Of a DNA stretch of 64,000 nt, positions 57,042-64,000 are shown piece after piece. Location: assembly GCF_022429645.1 (NCBI RefSeq), contig NZ_CP092480.1:3392501-3456500 (forward strand), in the 5' to 3' direction. The stretch's first letter is position 1. Each line of letters opens with the position of its first letter. The position numbers and the translations under genes were made by a program. The DNA is from Lutibacter sp. A80 (lineage in GTDB: Bacteria > Bacteroidota > Bacteroidia > Flavobacteriales > Flavobacteriaceae). The notes below the pieces were generated by a model. The model was not told the origin of the DNA. It searched no databases and saw nothing but the letters and a program-made list of their open reading frames with translations.

Positions 57042-59198
57042 TTGTTAGAAGAGATTTTTAAAGGTGTTAGTTTATTGGGCGATTATAGTGTAAAAGTTAA
57101 AGATCAAGTACTTGCTCAAGGTGAATTAATTTCAGCTAAACTGGTTGCTAATTTATTGAATAAAAATGGTGTAAAAGCCAATTTTGTAGATACCCGTTTG
57201 TTAATTAAAACAAATAATCAGTTTGGAAAAGCGCAACCTTTTGAAAATACTTCAGAAGAAAATGTAATTGAATTTTTTAGAAATCAACCAGATGATGTAA
57301 CTCAGATAATTACAGGTTTTATTGCTTCAAATTTACAAGGAGAAACAACAACTTTAGGACGAAACGGTAGTAATTATACGGCATCTTTAATCGCTAATTT
57401 TTTAAATGCAGAAGAGTTTCAAAATTATACACATGTTGATGGAATTTATACCGCAAATCCAGACTTGGTAGAGAATGCTAAAAAAATTGAAAAATTAAGC
57501 TATCAAGAGGCTAATGAAATGGCTAATTTTGGAGCTCATATTTTACACGCTAAAACAATTATTCCTTTAATTGAAAAGAATATTCCTTTACGTATTCTAA
57601 ATACTTTTAATGCAAATAATACCGGAACATTAATTGGTAAAGAAACAGAACGAGGAGGTATAAAATCGCTTTCAGTTGAACAAAATGTTGCTTTGGTAAA
57701 CCTAATAGGTAGAGGTTTATTAGGTAAAGTTGGTGTAGATGGTAGAATTTTTGGAGCTTTAGGAAGAGAAAATATAAGTGTAAGTATTATTTCTCAAGGA
57801 TCATCAGAACGAGGAATTGGTTTTATTGTAGATGCTAAAAATGGTTATAGAGCCAAAAAAGTATTAGAAGAAGAATTTAAAACAGAATTTCAAAGTAAAG
57901 ATGTGAGTCAGGTGTATGTTACTGAAAATGTTTCGGTAATTTCAATTATTGGACAAAGTTTATATTCTTTTAATCAGCCTTATAGTGCGTTAATTAAAAA
58001 CCATATAACGCCAATATTAATTAACAATACGGTTACCGGAGAAAATGTTTGTTTGGTTGTAAAACAAACCGATTTAAAAAAGGCTGTAAATGTTATTCAC
58101 GGAGAGATTTTTGGGGTTTCAAAAAATGTAAATATAGCTATTTTTGGAAAAGGTTTAGTAGGAGGAACGCTTATAAATCAAATTTTAAAGAGCAAAGAAA
58201 ATATTATTAAACGTAAAAATATCAACTTAAATATTTTTGCAGTAGCCAATTCATCAAAAGTATTATTGAATAAAAATGGTGTTTCTACAGATTGGGAAAA
58301 AGACTTAGAGAAAAGTGACGTAGAAAACAGTATTCAAAATATTTTAGAATATGCTGAAAAATTTCATTTAGAAAACTTAATTGCAATTGATAATACCGTA
58401 AGTAGCGAGTTTGTTAAACATTATATAGAATTGGTTGAAGATGGTTTCGATTTAATTTCTTCAAATAAAATTGCAAATACATTAGATTATTCTTTTTATA
58501 AAGAATTAAGAGAAAAATTAAGTAAAAATAAAAAAACGTATTTATACGAAACTAATGTTGGTGCTGGACTACCATTAATAGATACTATAAAACTATTGCA
58601 CGATTCTGGAGAAAATATAACAGGGATAAGAGGTGTATTTTCAGGTTCGTTAAGTTATTTATTTAATAATTATTCAGCACAAGATCGTCCGTTTAGTCTA
58701 GTTTTAAAAGAAGCTATAGAAAATGGATATACAGAGCCAGATCCGCGTGAAGATTTATGTGGAAACGATGTTGGTAGAAAATTATTGATATTAGCACGTG
58801 AATTGGATTTACAAAATGAATTTACAGATGTTAAAATTGAAAATTTAATTCCAGAAGAATTACGCGAAGGTACTGCATCAGAATTTTTAGGTAAACTAAA
58901 TGAAATGGATGCATATTATCAGAATATTAAAGACAATCAAAAAGAAGGTCATGTATTAAGGTATATTGGAGATTTATCGGGTAATTTACAAGAAGAAAAA
59001 GGTGTATTAGAGGTAAAATTAATTTCTGTACCAGCCAATAGTGCTTTGGGTCAAATACAAGGAGCTGATGCTATTTTTGAAGTATTTACAGAATCTTATG
59101 GCGAAAAACCAATTGTAATTCAAGGAGCTGGAGCTGGAGCAGCAGTAACAGCACGTGGTGTTTTTGGGGATATTTTAAGATTGGCCGAAAAAAATTAA
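57042..59198 (+). CDS. thrA: Aspartokinase-homoserine dehydrogenase, remainder after frameshift
   Basis: This frame is the continuation of the aspartokinase begun in the preceding gene (its open frame reaches back to the A8 tract; the nominal TTG start is not a real one). Aspartokinase parts seen: ITGFIASNLQGETTTLGRNGSNYTASL, VDGIYTANPDLV, and ACT regulatory domains with VSIISQGSSERGIGFIVD. Homoserine dehydrogenase begins about residue 365 with NIAIFGKGLVGGTLIN (NAD site), then SSNKIANT, YETNVGAGLPLIDTI, GVFSGSLSYLFNNYS and TEPDPREDLCGNDVGRKLLILARE. The bifunctional enzyme supplies homoserine for methionine and threonine. Restoring the frame would give a chain of about 1130 residues with MetX. 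Confidence 0.88.
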   Translation: MLEEIFKGVSLLGDYSVKVKDQVLAQGELISAKLVANLLNKNGVKANFVDTRLLIKTNNQFGKAQPFENTSEENVIEFFRNQPDDVTQIITGFIASNLQGETTTLGRNGSNYTASLIANFLNAEEFQNYTHVDGIYTANPDLVENAKKIEKLSYQEANEMANFGAHILHAKTIIPLIEKNIPLRILNTFNANNTGTLIGKETERGGIKSLSVEQNVALVNLIGRGLLGKVGVDGRIFGALGRENISVSIISQGSSERGIGFIVDAKNGYRAKKVLEEEFKTEFQSKDVSQVYVTENVSVISIIGQSLYSFNQPYSALIKNHITPILINNTVTGENVCLVVKQTDLKKAVNVIHGEIFGVSKNVNIAIFGKGLVGGTLINQILKSKENIIKRKNINLNIFAVANSSKVLLNKNGVSTDWEKDLEKSDVENSIQNILEYAEKFHLENLIAIDNTVSSEFVKHYIELVEDGFDLISSNKIANTLDYSFYKELREKLSKNKKTYLYETNVGAGLPLIDTIKLLHDSGENITGIRGVFSGSLSYLFNNYSAQDRPFSLVLKEAIENGYTEPDPREDLCGNDVGRKLLILARELDLQNEFTDVKIENLIPEELREGTASEFLGKLNEMDAYYQNIKDNQKEGHVLRYIGDLSGNLQEEKGVLEVKLISVPANSALGQIQGADAIFEVFTESYGEKPIVIQGAGAGAAVTARGVFGDILRLAEKN

Positions 59199-59257
59199 TA
59201 AGTAGCAGGAATTAGATTGAGCGAATTTGCTATTTAGATGCTGGTGAAATCAAAAGT

Positions 59258-59349
59258 AAAAGTGCGTTAGCGATAGTAGTGGCATCCTTTTTTAAAGTGA
59301 AACGCAAAAAAAAGATATAACGGATAGCGCGCCCAAAGGGAACGCCCAA
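59258..59349 (+). other. Structured GC-richer intergenic element
   Basis: A block of about 90 bases stands out from its A+T-rich surroundings: GCGTTAGCGATAGTAGTGGC, ATCCTTTTTT, then GATATAACGGATAGCGCGCC and CAAAGGGAACGCCC. CGTTA can pair with TAACG, ATC-TTTTTT with AAAAAA-GAT, and GCG-CCC with GGG-CGC. I recall similar stretches between genes in other Flavobacteriaceae; it may be a dispersed element or a known structured RNA family such as flavo-1, unverified. Confidence 0.5.
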
Positions 59350-59368
59350 AAAGAATAATAGATTAATA

Positions 59369-60538
59369 ATGGATAAAAAGAATTTTGAAACAGCAGCCAT
59401 AAGAACTCAATTAGAGCGATCACAATTTCAGGAACATTCTACACCTATGTATGTAACTTCGAGTTTTGTTTTTGAAGATGCAGAAGATATGAGGGCTTCT
59501 TTTAGTGAAGAAAAAGATAGAAATATTTATTCGCGTTTTAGCAATCCAAACACTACAGAATTTGTAGAAAAAGTAATTGCAATGGAAGGTGCTGAAGATG
59601 GTTATGCTTTTGCTACTGGTATGGCGGCTATATTTTCAACTTTCGCTGCGTTATTAAGTAGTGGAGATCATATTGTTTCTGCGCGTTCGGTTTTTGGGTC
59701 TACACATACCTTATTTACAAAATATTTTCCAAAATGGAATATAGAAACGTCATACTTTGATATTAACAATCCAGATGAAATTGAAAGTTTAATAAAACCT
59801 TCAACAAAAATATTATATGCAGAATCACCTACAAATCCGGGTGTAGATATTATAGATTTAGAAGTGTTGGCAGAAATAGCAAAAAAACACAAGCTACTAT
59901 TAATTATTGATAATTGTTTTGCAACACCATATATTCAACAACCAATTAAGTTTGGAGCAGATTTAGTTGTACATTCTGCAACTAAGTTAATGGATGGACA
60001 AGGAAGGGTTTTAGGAGGTGTTGTAGTTGGTAAGTCAGAACTGGTTAGAGAAATTTATTTATTTTCACGTAATACTGGGCCGGCAATGTCGCCATTTAAC
60101 GCTTGGACTTTAAGTAAAAGTTTAGAAACTTTGGCTGTAAGGGTTGACAGACATTGCGAAAATGCACTTAAAATTGCTGAGGCGTTAGAAAGTAATGTAA
60201 ATATTTTAAAGGTTAAATATCCATTTTTAACATCGCATCCTCAATATAAAATTGCCAAAAAGCAAATGAAGCTAGGTGGAAATATTATTGCTATTGAAGT
60301 AAAAGGAGGGATTGAAGCTGGAAGGAAGTTTTTAAATGCTATTAAAATGTGTTCGCTTTCGGCTAACTTAGGAGATACTAGAACAATTGTAACGCATCCA
60401 GCATCAACAACACATAGTAAATTAAGTGAAAAAGAACGTTTAGCCGCCGGAATTACTCCAGGGTTAGTTCGAATTTCAGTTGGATTGGAGAATGTGAATG
60501 ATATACTTCAAGATATAGAACAAGCCTTGAATAGCTAA
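59369..60538 (+). CDS. metZ: O-succinylhomoserine sulfhydrylase-like (Cys/Met metabolism PLP enzyme)
   Basis: A 389-residue PLP enzyme of the cystathionine gamma-synthase family. It shows MDKKNFETAAIRTQLERSQF, STPMYVTSSFVFEDAEDMRA, YSRFSNPNTTEFVEKV, FATGMAAIFSTFAALL and the PLP lysine in HSATKLMDGQGRVLGG. These fit MetZ-type O-succinylhomoserine sulfhydrylases. Because the pathway here acetylates homoserine (metX), the true acyl substrate may be O-acetylhomoserine, or the enzyme may act as cystathionine gamma-synthase. It is a second homocysteine-forming enzyme beside metY. Confidence 0.85.
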   Translation: MDKKNFETAAIRTQLERSQFQEHSTPMYVTSSFVFEDAEDMRASFSEEKDRNIYSRFSNPNTTEFVEKVIAMEGAEDGYAFATGMAAIFSTFAALLSSGDHIVSARSVFGSTHTLFTKYFPKWNIETSYFDINNPDEIESLIKPSTKILYAESPTNPGVDIIDLEVLAEIAKKHKLLLIIDNCFATPYIQQPIKFGADLVVHSATKLMDGQGRVLGGVVVGKSELVREIYLFSRNTGPAMSPFNAWTLSKSLETLAVRVDRHCENALKIAEALESNVNILKVKYPFLTSHPQYKIAKKQMKLGGNIIAIEVKGGIEAGRKFLNAIKMCSLSANLGDTRTIVTHPASTTHSKLSEKERLAAGITPGLVRISVGLENVNDILQDIEQALNS

Positions 60539-60588
60539 AATTTTATAAAATTTTTAATAATATGTTAAAATTCAGCATAATACTAATC

Positions 60589-60617
60589 TATTAGTCTATC
60601 GAATTGGTAGGCTAATA
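60589..60617. promoter_or_regulatory. Inverted repeat, candidate operator of the sulfate assimilation operon
   Basis: TATTAGTCTATC and GGTAGGCTAATA pair over 12 positions (two G.U in RNA; as DNA a nearly symmetric palindrome) around GAATT. It overlaps the -33 box of the operon promoter and has no following T-run, so a repressor site is likelier than a terminator. Confidence 0.6.
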
Positions 60618-60634
60618 AAAAAAGTGTATGTTTG
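60604..60634 (+). promoter_or_regulatory. Promoter of the DUF2061-cysHDN operon
   Basis: TTG at 60604-60606, 20 nt, then TATGTTTG at 60627-60634. The -33 TTG lies inside the inverted repeat, so binding there would block RNA polymerase. Confidence 0.65.
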
Positions 60635-60661
60635 CGACTTAAAATGGAATAAAAGAAAAAA

Positions 60662-60928
60662 ATGATACTAGATCAATTATTTATTTTAAACAAAACACCA
60701 AAGGCTAAAAGTACAGCACAATCGAAAGATTCTGAAAAACCTTTACGTAGTATTGTAAAAACTATTAGTTGGAGAGTTATTGGAACTTTAGATACAGTGC
60801 TAATTTCTTGGTTGGTTACAGGGCATATTGCCTTAGCTTTATCAATTGGTTCCATTGAGTTAATAACAAAAATGGTATTGTACTTTTTTCACGAAAGAAT
60901 TTGGAATAAAATAAAATGGGGAAAATAA
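60662..60928 (+). CDS. DUF2061 small membrane protein
   Basis: An 88-residue protein. After a polar stretch of about 28 residues the DUF2061 core begins: RSIVKTISWRVIGTLDTVLISWLVTG, then HIALALSIGSIELITKMVLYFFHERIWNKI, making two membrane segments. It is the first gene of the sulfate assimilation operon, an association seen in many bacteria; a role in sulfur uptake or assimilation has been suggested but not shown. Its TAA overlaps the ATG of cysH. Confidence 0.88.
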   Translation: MILDQLFILNKTPKAKSTAQSKDSEKPLRSIVKTISWRVIGTLDTVLISWLVTGHIALALSIGSIELITKMVLYFFHERIWNKIKWGK

Positions 60929-61545
60929 TGAAGGACTATAATATAGAACAAATAAATGAAGATTTAAAAGGTAAATCTCCACAAGAAATTATTACTTGGG
61001 CATTATCAATAGCAAAAAACCCAGTAATTACCACAAATTTTAGACCGTATGAAGTTGCTATTTTACATGCCTGTACGCAAATTGAACCAGAGTTAAAAGT
61101 AATTTGGTGCGATACAGGTTATAATACGCCGCAAACTTATAAACATGCAAATGAACTAATACATTCTTTAGGTTTAAATGTACATTTATATGTGCCAAAA
61201 CAAACAACAGCGCATAGAGATTCAGTTATGGGAATTCCTCAAATTGAAGATCCTCAGCATAAAATATTTACAGAGCAAGTAAAGTTAGAACCTTTTAATA
61301 GAGCAATGGCTGAGCATAAACCAGATGTTTGGTTTACAAACTTAAGAAACGGTCAAACTGCTTTTAGAAATAGTATTAATGTGGTTTCATTAAGTAAAGA
61401 TGGTGTTTTAAAAGTAAGTCCTTTTTACAATTATACAGATGCACAATTAGATGCATATTTAGAAGAAAACGAGTTGCCGAATGAGTTTACATATTTCGAT
61501 CCAACAAAAGTATTAGAAAATAGAGAATGTGGTTTACATTCATAA
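60928..61545 (+). CDS. cysH: Phosphoadenylyl/adenylyl-sulfate reductase
   Basis: Reduces activated sulfate to sulfite. The 205 residues carry the PP-loop-like fold: VITTNFRPYEVAILH, VIWCDTGYNTPQTYKHA, the substrate block FTNLRNGQTAFRNS and the catalytic C-terminal ECGLHS. The paired cysteines (CC...CxxC) that hold a 4Fe-4S cluster in APS-specific reductases are missing, so by the usual rule it should use PAPS, yet no APS kinase gene is in view. An in-frame ATG 12 bases earlier exists; the TAATG overlap with the previous gene is preferred as start. Confidence 0.9.
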   Translation: MKDYNIEQINEDLKGKSPQEIITWALSIAKNPVITTNFRPYEVAILHACTQIEPELKVIWCDTGYNTPQTYKHANELIHSLGLNVHLYVPKQTTAHRDSVMGIPQIEDPQHKIFTEQVKLEPFNRAMAEHKPDVWFTNLRNGQTAFRNSINVVSLSKDGVLKVSPFYNYTDAQLDAYLEENELPNEFTYFDPTKVLENRECGLHS

Positions 61546-61555
61546 AAAATGAATT

Positions 61556-62455
61556 ATGACAGATAAATTATACATAAATCAATTAGAAAACGAGGCAATT
61601 TATATTATAAGAGAAGTTGCTGCACAGTTTAAAAAACCTGTGTTGTTATTTTCCGGAGGAAAAGATTCTATAACGTTGGTTAGATTGGCTCAAAAAGCTT
61701 TTTATCCTGCAAAAATTCCATTTCCATTAATGCATATAGATACAGGACACAATTTTCCTGAAACTATTGAATTTAGAGATCGATTGGTAAAAGAATTAGG
61801 TTTAGAATTAATTGTTAGAAATGTTCAAGATTCTATTGATCAAGGAAAAGTAAAAGAAGAATCTGGAAGGTATTCTAGTAGAAATATGTTGCAAACAACA
61901 ACACTTTTAGATGCTATTGAAGAATTTAAATTTGATGCTTGTATTGGTGGAGCACGTAGAGATGAAGAGAAAGCAAGAGCAAAAGAACGTATTTTTTCTG
62001 TACGTGATGATTTTGGTCAGTGGGATGAAAAAAACCAACGTCCAGAATTATTTGATATGTTAAACGGACAAATAGACTTTGGTCAAAATGTACGTGTTTT
62101 TCCAATTTCTAACTGGACAGAATTAGATGTTTGGACATATATTGAACGTGAAGATTTAGAAATTCCTTCAATTTATTTTTCACATCCAAGAAAAACATTT
62201 GTTCGCGATGGTTTAATTTGGTCTGCTTCAGAACATGTGTACCGAGATGAAGAGGAAGAAGTAGCAGAACGTATTGTTCGTTTTAGAACCGTTGGAGATA
62301 TGAGTTGTACCGCAGCAGTAGCTTCTTATGCCGAAACAATTAGTGAAGTGGTTGCTGAAATTAGAGATTCTAGTATTTCAGAAAGAGGTGCAAGAATTGA
62401 TGATAAACGATCGGAAGCAGCAATGGAAGAGCGTAAACAACAAGGGTACTTTTAA
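61556..62455 (+). CDS. cysD: Sulfate adenylyltransferase small subunit
   Basis: Catalytic half of ATP sulfurylase: sulfate plus ATP gives APS and pyrophosphate. The 299 residues show the PP-loop SGGKDS at residues 33-38 (LLFSGGKDSITLVRL), HIDTGHNFPETIEFRD, ACIGGARRDEEKARAKERIFS and the C-terminal RGARIDDKRSEAAMEERKQQGYF. It follows cysH by ten bases and precedes cysN by 117 bases. Confidence 0.96.
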   Translation: MTDKLYINQLENEAIYIIREVAAQFKKPVLLFSGGKDSITLVRLAQKAFYPAKIPFPLMHIDTGHNFPETIEFRDRLVKELGLELIVRNVQDSIDQGKVKEESGRYSSRNMLQTTTLLDAIEEFKFDACIGGARRDEEKARAKERIFSVRDDFGQWDEKNQRPELFDMLNGQIDFGQNVRVFPISNWTELDVWTYIEREDLEIPSIYFSHPRKTFVRDGLIWSASEHVYRDEEEEVAERIVRFRTVGDMSCTAAVASYAETISEVVAEIRDSSISERGARIDDKRSEAAMEERKQQGYF

Positions 62456-62475
62456 AATTTTCTTTAGAAAATTTT

Positions 62476-62562
62476 GCTTTTAGCTTTTGGCACTTAGCCA
62501 TTAGCAGATTTATAAAATAAAAATATAATTAAGCCAATAGCAAACAGCGAATGGCAAATAGC
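62476..62562. repeat. Degenerate self-complementary words between cysD and cysN
   Basis: The gap contains GCTTTTGGC, TTAGCCATTAGC, then GCCAATAGC, GCGAATGGC and AAATAGC, variants of one short word in both orientations. They could fold into a loose hairpin. Possibly a decayed simple repeat; no terminator T-run follows. Confidence 0.4.
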
Positions 62563-62572
62563 TAAACAAAAA

Positions 62573-63820
62573 ATGGAAGTTTTAAAAATAGCAACAGCAG
62601 GAAGTGTAGATGATGGAAAAAGTACATTAATTGGAAGATTATTGTACGACACAAAATCGTTAACAGATGATAAATTAGAGGCCATTGAACGTAGCTCTAA
62701 GCAAAAAGGGTACGATTATTTAGATTTTTCCCTAGCAACAGATGGTTTAGTAGCTGAAAGAGAACAAGGAATTACTATTGATGTAGCTCATATTTATTTT
62801 TCAACTGCAACAAAAAGTTATATAATTGCCGATACTCCAGGACACGTAGAATATACACGTAATATGGTTACAGGTGCATCTACATCGCAAGTTGGAGTGG
62901 TTTTAATTGATGCGCGTCACGGTGTTATTGAACAAACCTATCGTCATTTTTTTATCAATAATTTATTGAGAATTAAAAATGTAATTGTAGCGGTAAATAA
63001 AATGGATTTAGTTGATTTTTCTGAAGAAAGATATAACGAAATTAAAGCAGATTTTCAAAAGGTAGTTGATAAAAGTGATTACGAAGATCAAAACATTACA
63101 TTTATTCCTGTAAGTGCTTTAAAAGGTGATAATGTTGTTGAAGAATCAGCAAATATGCCTTGGTTTGCAGGTAAAACTTTATTGCAATATCTAGAAGAAA
63201 TTGACACCGAAGATATTTATAATAAAGGAACAGTCCGTTTTCCAGTACAATATGTAATTCGTCCAAAAACATCAGCATATCACGATTTTAGAGGGTATGC
63301 AGGTAAAGTATATGGAGGTGAATTAAATGTGGGAGATGAAGTGGTTATTTTACCATCAAAAACTAAATCTAAAATTAAAGAAATTTTCTTTTACGATAAA
63401 AAATATAAAACTGCAGCTCGTAGATCATCGGTAACAGTTACACTAGAAGATGATGTAAATGTAAGTAGAGGAGATATGATTGTGAGAGAAAATGAATTGC
63501 CTAAAATTGAAAAAAAGTTTACAGCAACTGTAACCTGGATGGATAACGAAAATCTAACACCTGGTTCAAAATATGTTTTACAACATGGTGTAAATAAAGT
63601 ATTGGCTAAAGTTGGTGCTATTCACAATAAAATAAATCCAGATTATTCTGGAATTGAAACAGGAGTTGATAGTTTAACAATGAATGATATTGCATCTGTT
63701 TCATTTCAATTGAATAAGCCAATCTTTTTAGATTCATTTAAAAAACACAGAACTAACGGGTCTTTTATATTAATAGATCCTCAAACTAATAATACGGCAG
63801 GAGTCGGTTTTATTGAGTAA
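62573..63820 (+). CDS. cysN: Sulfate adenylyltransferase large (GTPase) subunit
   Basis: The GTPase half of ATP sulfurylase, driving APS formation with GTP hydrolysis. The 415 residues have elongation-factor-like motifs: P-loop GSVDDGKST, REQGITIDVAHIYF, DTPGHVEYTRNM and NKMD, followed by two beta-barrel domains. It ends with the normal CysN C-terminus, without a fused APS kinase (CysC) domain. Sulfite/nitrite reductase starts 93 bases later. Confidence 0.96.
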   Translation: MEVLKIATAGSVDDGKSTLIGRLLYDTKSLTDDKLEAIERSSKQKGYDYLDFSLATDGLVAEREQGITIDVAHIYFSTATKSYIIADTPGHVEYTRNMVTGASTSQVGVVLIDARHGVIEQTYRHFFINNLLRIKNVIVAVNKMDLVDFSEERYNEIKADFQKVVDKSDYEDQNITFIPVSALKGDNVVEESANMPWFAGKTLLQYLEEIDTEDIYNKGTVRFPVQYVIRPKTSAYHDFRGYAGKVYGGELNVGDEVVILPSKTKSKIKEIFFYDKKYKTAARRSSVTVTLEDDVNVSRGDMIVRENELPKIEKKFTATVTWMDNENLTPGSKYVLQHGVNKVLAKVGAIHNKINPDYSGIETGVDSLTMNDIASVSFQLNKPIFLDSFKKHRTNGSFILIDPQTNNTAGVGFIE

Positions 63821-63913
63821 CTAAAAGAAAATCAATTACATATTAATTTATTGAAGCTCATAATTCCTTATGGACTAGGAATTCTATTATTACTAACTAA
63901 AAAATAAAATAGC

Positions 63914-64000
63914 ATGCAAAGCTTTAGAAGCGAGATCGAAAACCCGATCGTCGAGAGGGATATTATTGAACTAGAAAAAAAGATTCAACAGTTTTATAAG
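63914..64000 (+). CDS. Start of a sulfite/nitrite reductase gene, cut by the window end
   Basis: The first 29 residues, beginning MQSFRSEIENPIVERDIIEL and continuing EKKIQQFYK, resemble from memory the N-terminus of the siroheme-dependent sulfite/nitrite reductase (HemoProtein, NirA/CysI type) that follows cysN in flavobacteria. It would reduce the sulfite made by CysH to sulfide. The remainder lies outside the window. Confidence 0.75.
   Translation, partial: MQSFRSEIENPIVERDIIELEKKIQQFYK

Noticed and set aside
60589-60617. Inverted repeat as a terminator of metZ
   Set aside because: On the plus strand it is followed by A-runs, and on the minus strand the T-run precedes the stem.
62494-62685. 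Minus-strand frame over the cysD-cysN gap
   Set aside because: It overlaps the strongly conserved start of cysN, and the translation resembles no family I know.

Overview
This window comes from a low-GC member of the Bacteroidota, almost certainly family Flavobacteriaceae. The evidence is the protein set (PorP/SprF beside a giant protein with a gliding-motility type C-terminal domain, DUF983, DUF2061, CarboxypepD_reg proteins, a YgiQ-type radical SAM protein), strong A+T bias, and promoters of the flavobacterial kind (TTG, about 19-20 nt, TAnnTTTG). No rRNA, tRNA, IS element, prophage or CRISPR array was seen. Most of the window is chromosomal housekeeping with little sign of transfer.

Layout. 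1-1.9 kb: end of a probable porin, then PII protein and ammonium transporter. 2-3.9 kb: DUF1684 lipoprotein and a GH5 lipoprotein. 3.9-10.8 kb: a glycerol-3-phosphate system (DeoR-type regulator, GlpD, GlpT-like transporter, glycerophosphodiesterase lipoprotein, phosphate-selective-type porin) with three palindromic sites in the regulator/glpD gap. 10.9-15.6 kb, minus strand: udk, ftsB-like, mutA, a shrunken second mutase-like gene, and a divergent trpB. 16.2-23.4 kb: dTDP-rhamnose genes, two nucleotide-sugar dehydrogenases and a WbpB-like oxidoreductase for surface polysaccharide. 23.5-33.1 kb: assorted genes (ABC-F, PLP enzyme, glucosaminidase, YgiQ, MscS). 33.2-42.9 kb: PorP/SprF plus a 2911-residue mosaic type IX secreted protein. 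43.6-51.6 kb: secreted or lipoprotein peptidases (M49, DUF5117-type metzincin-like, M3).

51.8-64 kb is a methionine/sulfur block: metK, metY, metX fused in frame to aspartokinase-homoserine dehydrogenase, a second trans-sulfuration PLP enzyme, and the sulfate assimilation operon DUF2061-cysH-cysD-cysN followed by the start of a sulfite/nitrite reductase. Its control is the most striking thing here. metK is preceded by a SAM-II-like riboswitch, metX by a SAM-I riboswitch, and metY by two consecutive short Met/Cys-rich reading frames. Each short frame carries a possible antiterminator segment and is followed by its own intrinsic terminator, all behind one promoter. I read this as a tandem ribosome-mediated methionine attenuator and as the best candidate for an undescribed system in the window.

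Other points of note are an A8 tract that breaks the metX-thrA frame, a 389-residue mutase-like protein lacking the B12 domain and most catalytic motifs, and homogenised 147-bp and 240-bp repeats in the giant surface-protein gene. Calls rest on reading motifs by eye. No database search was run.
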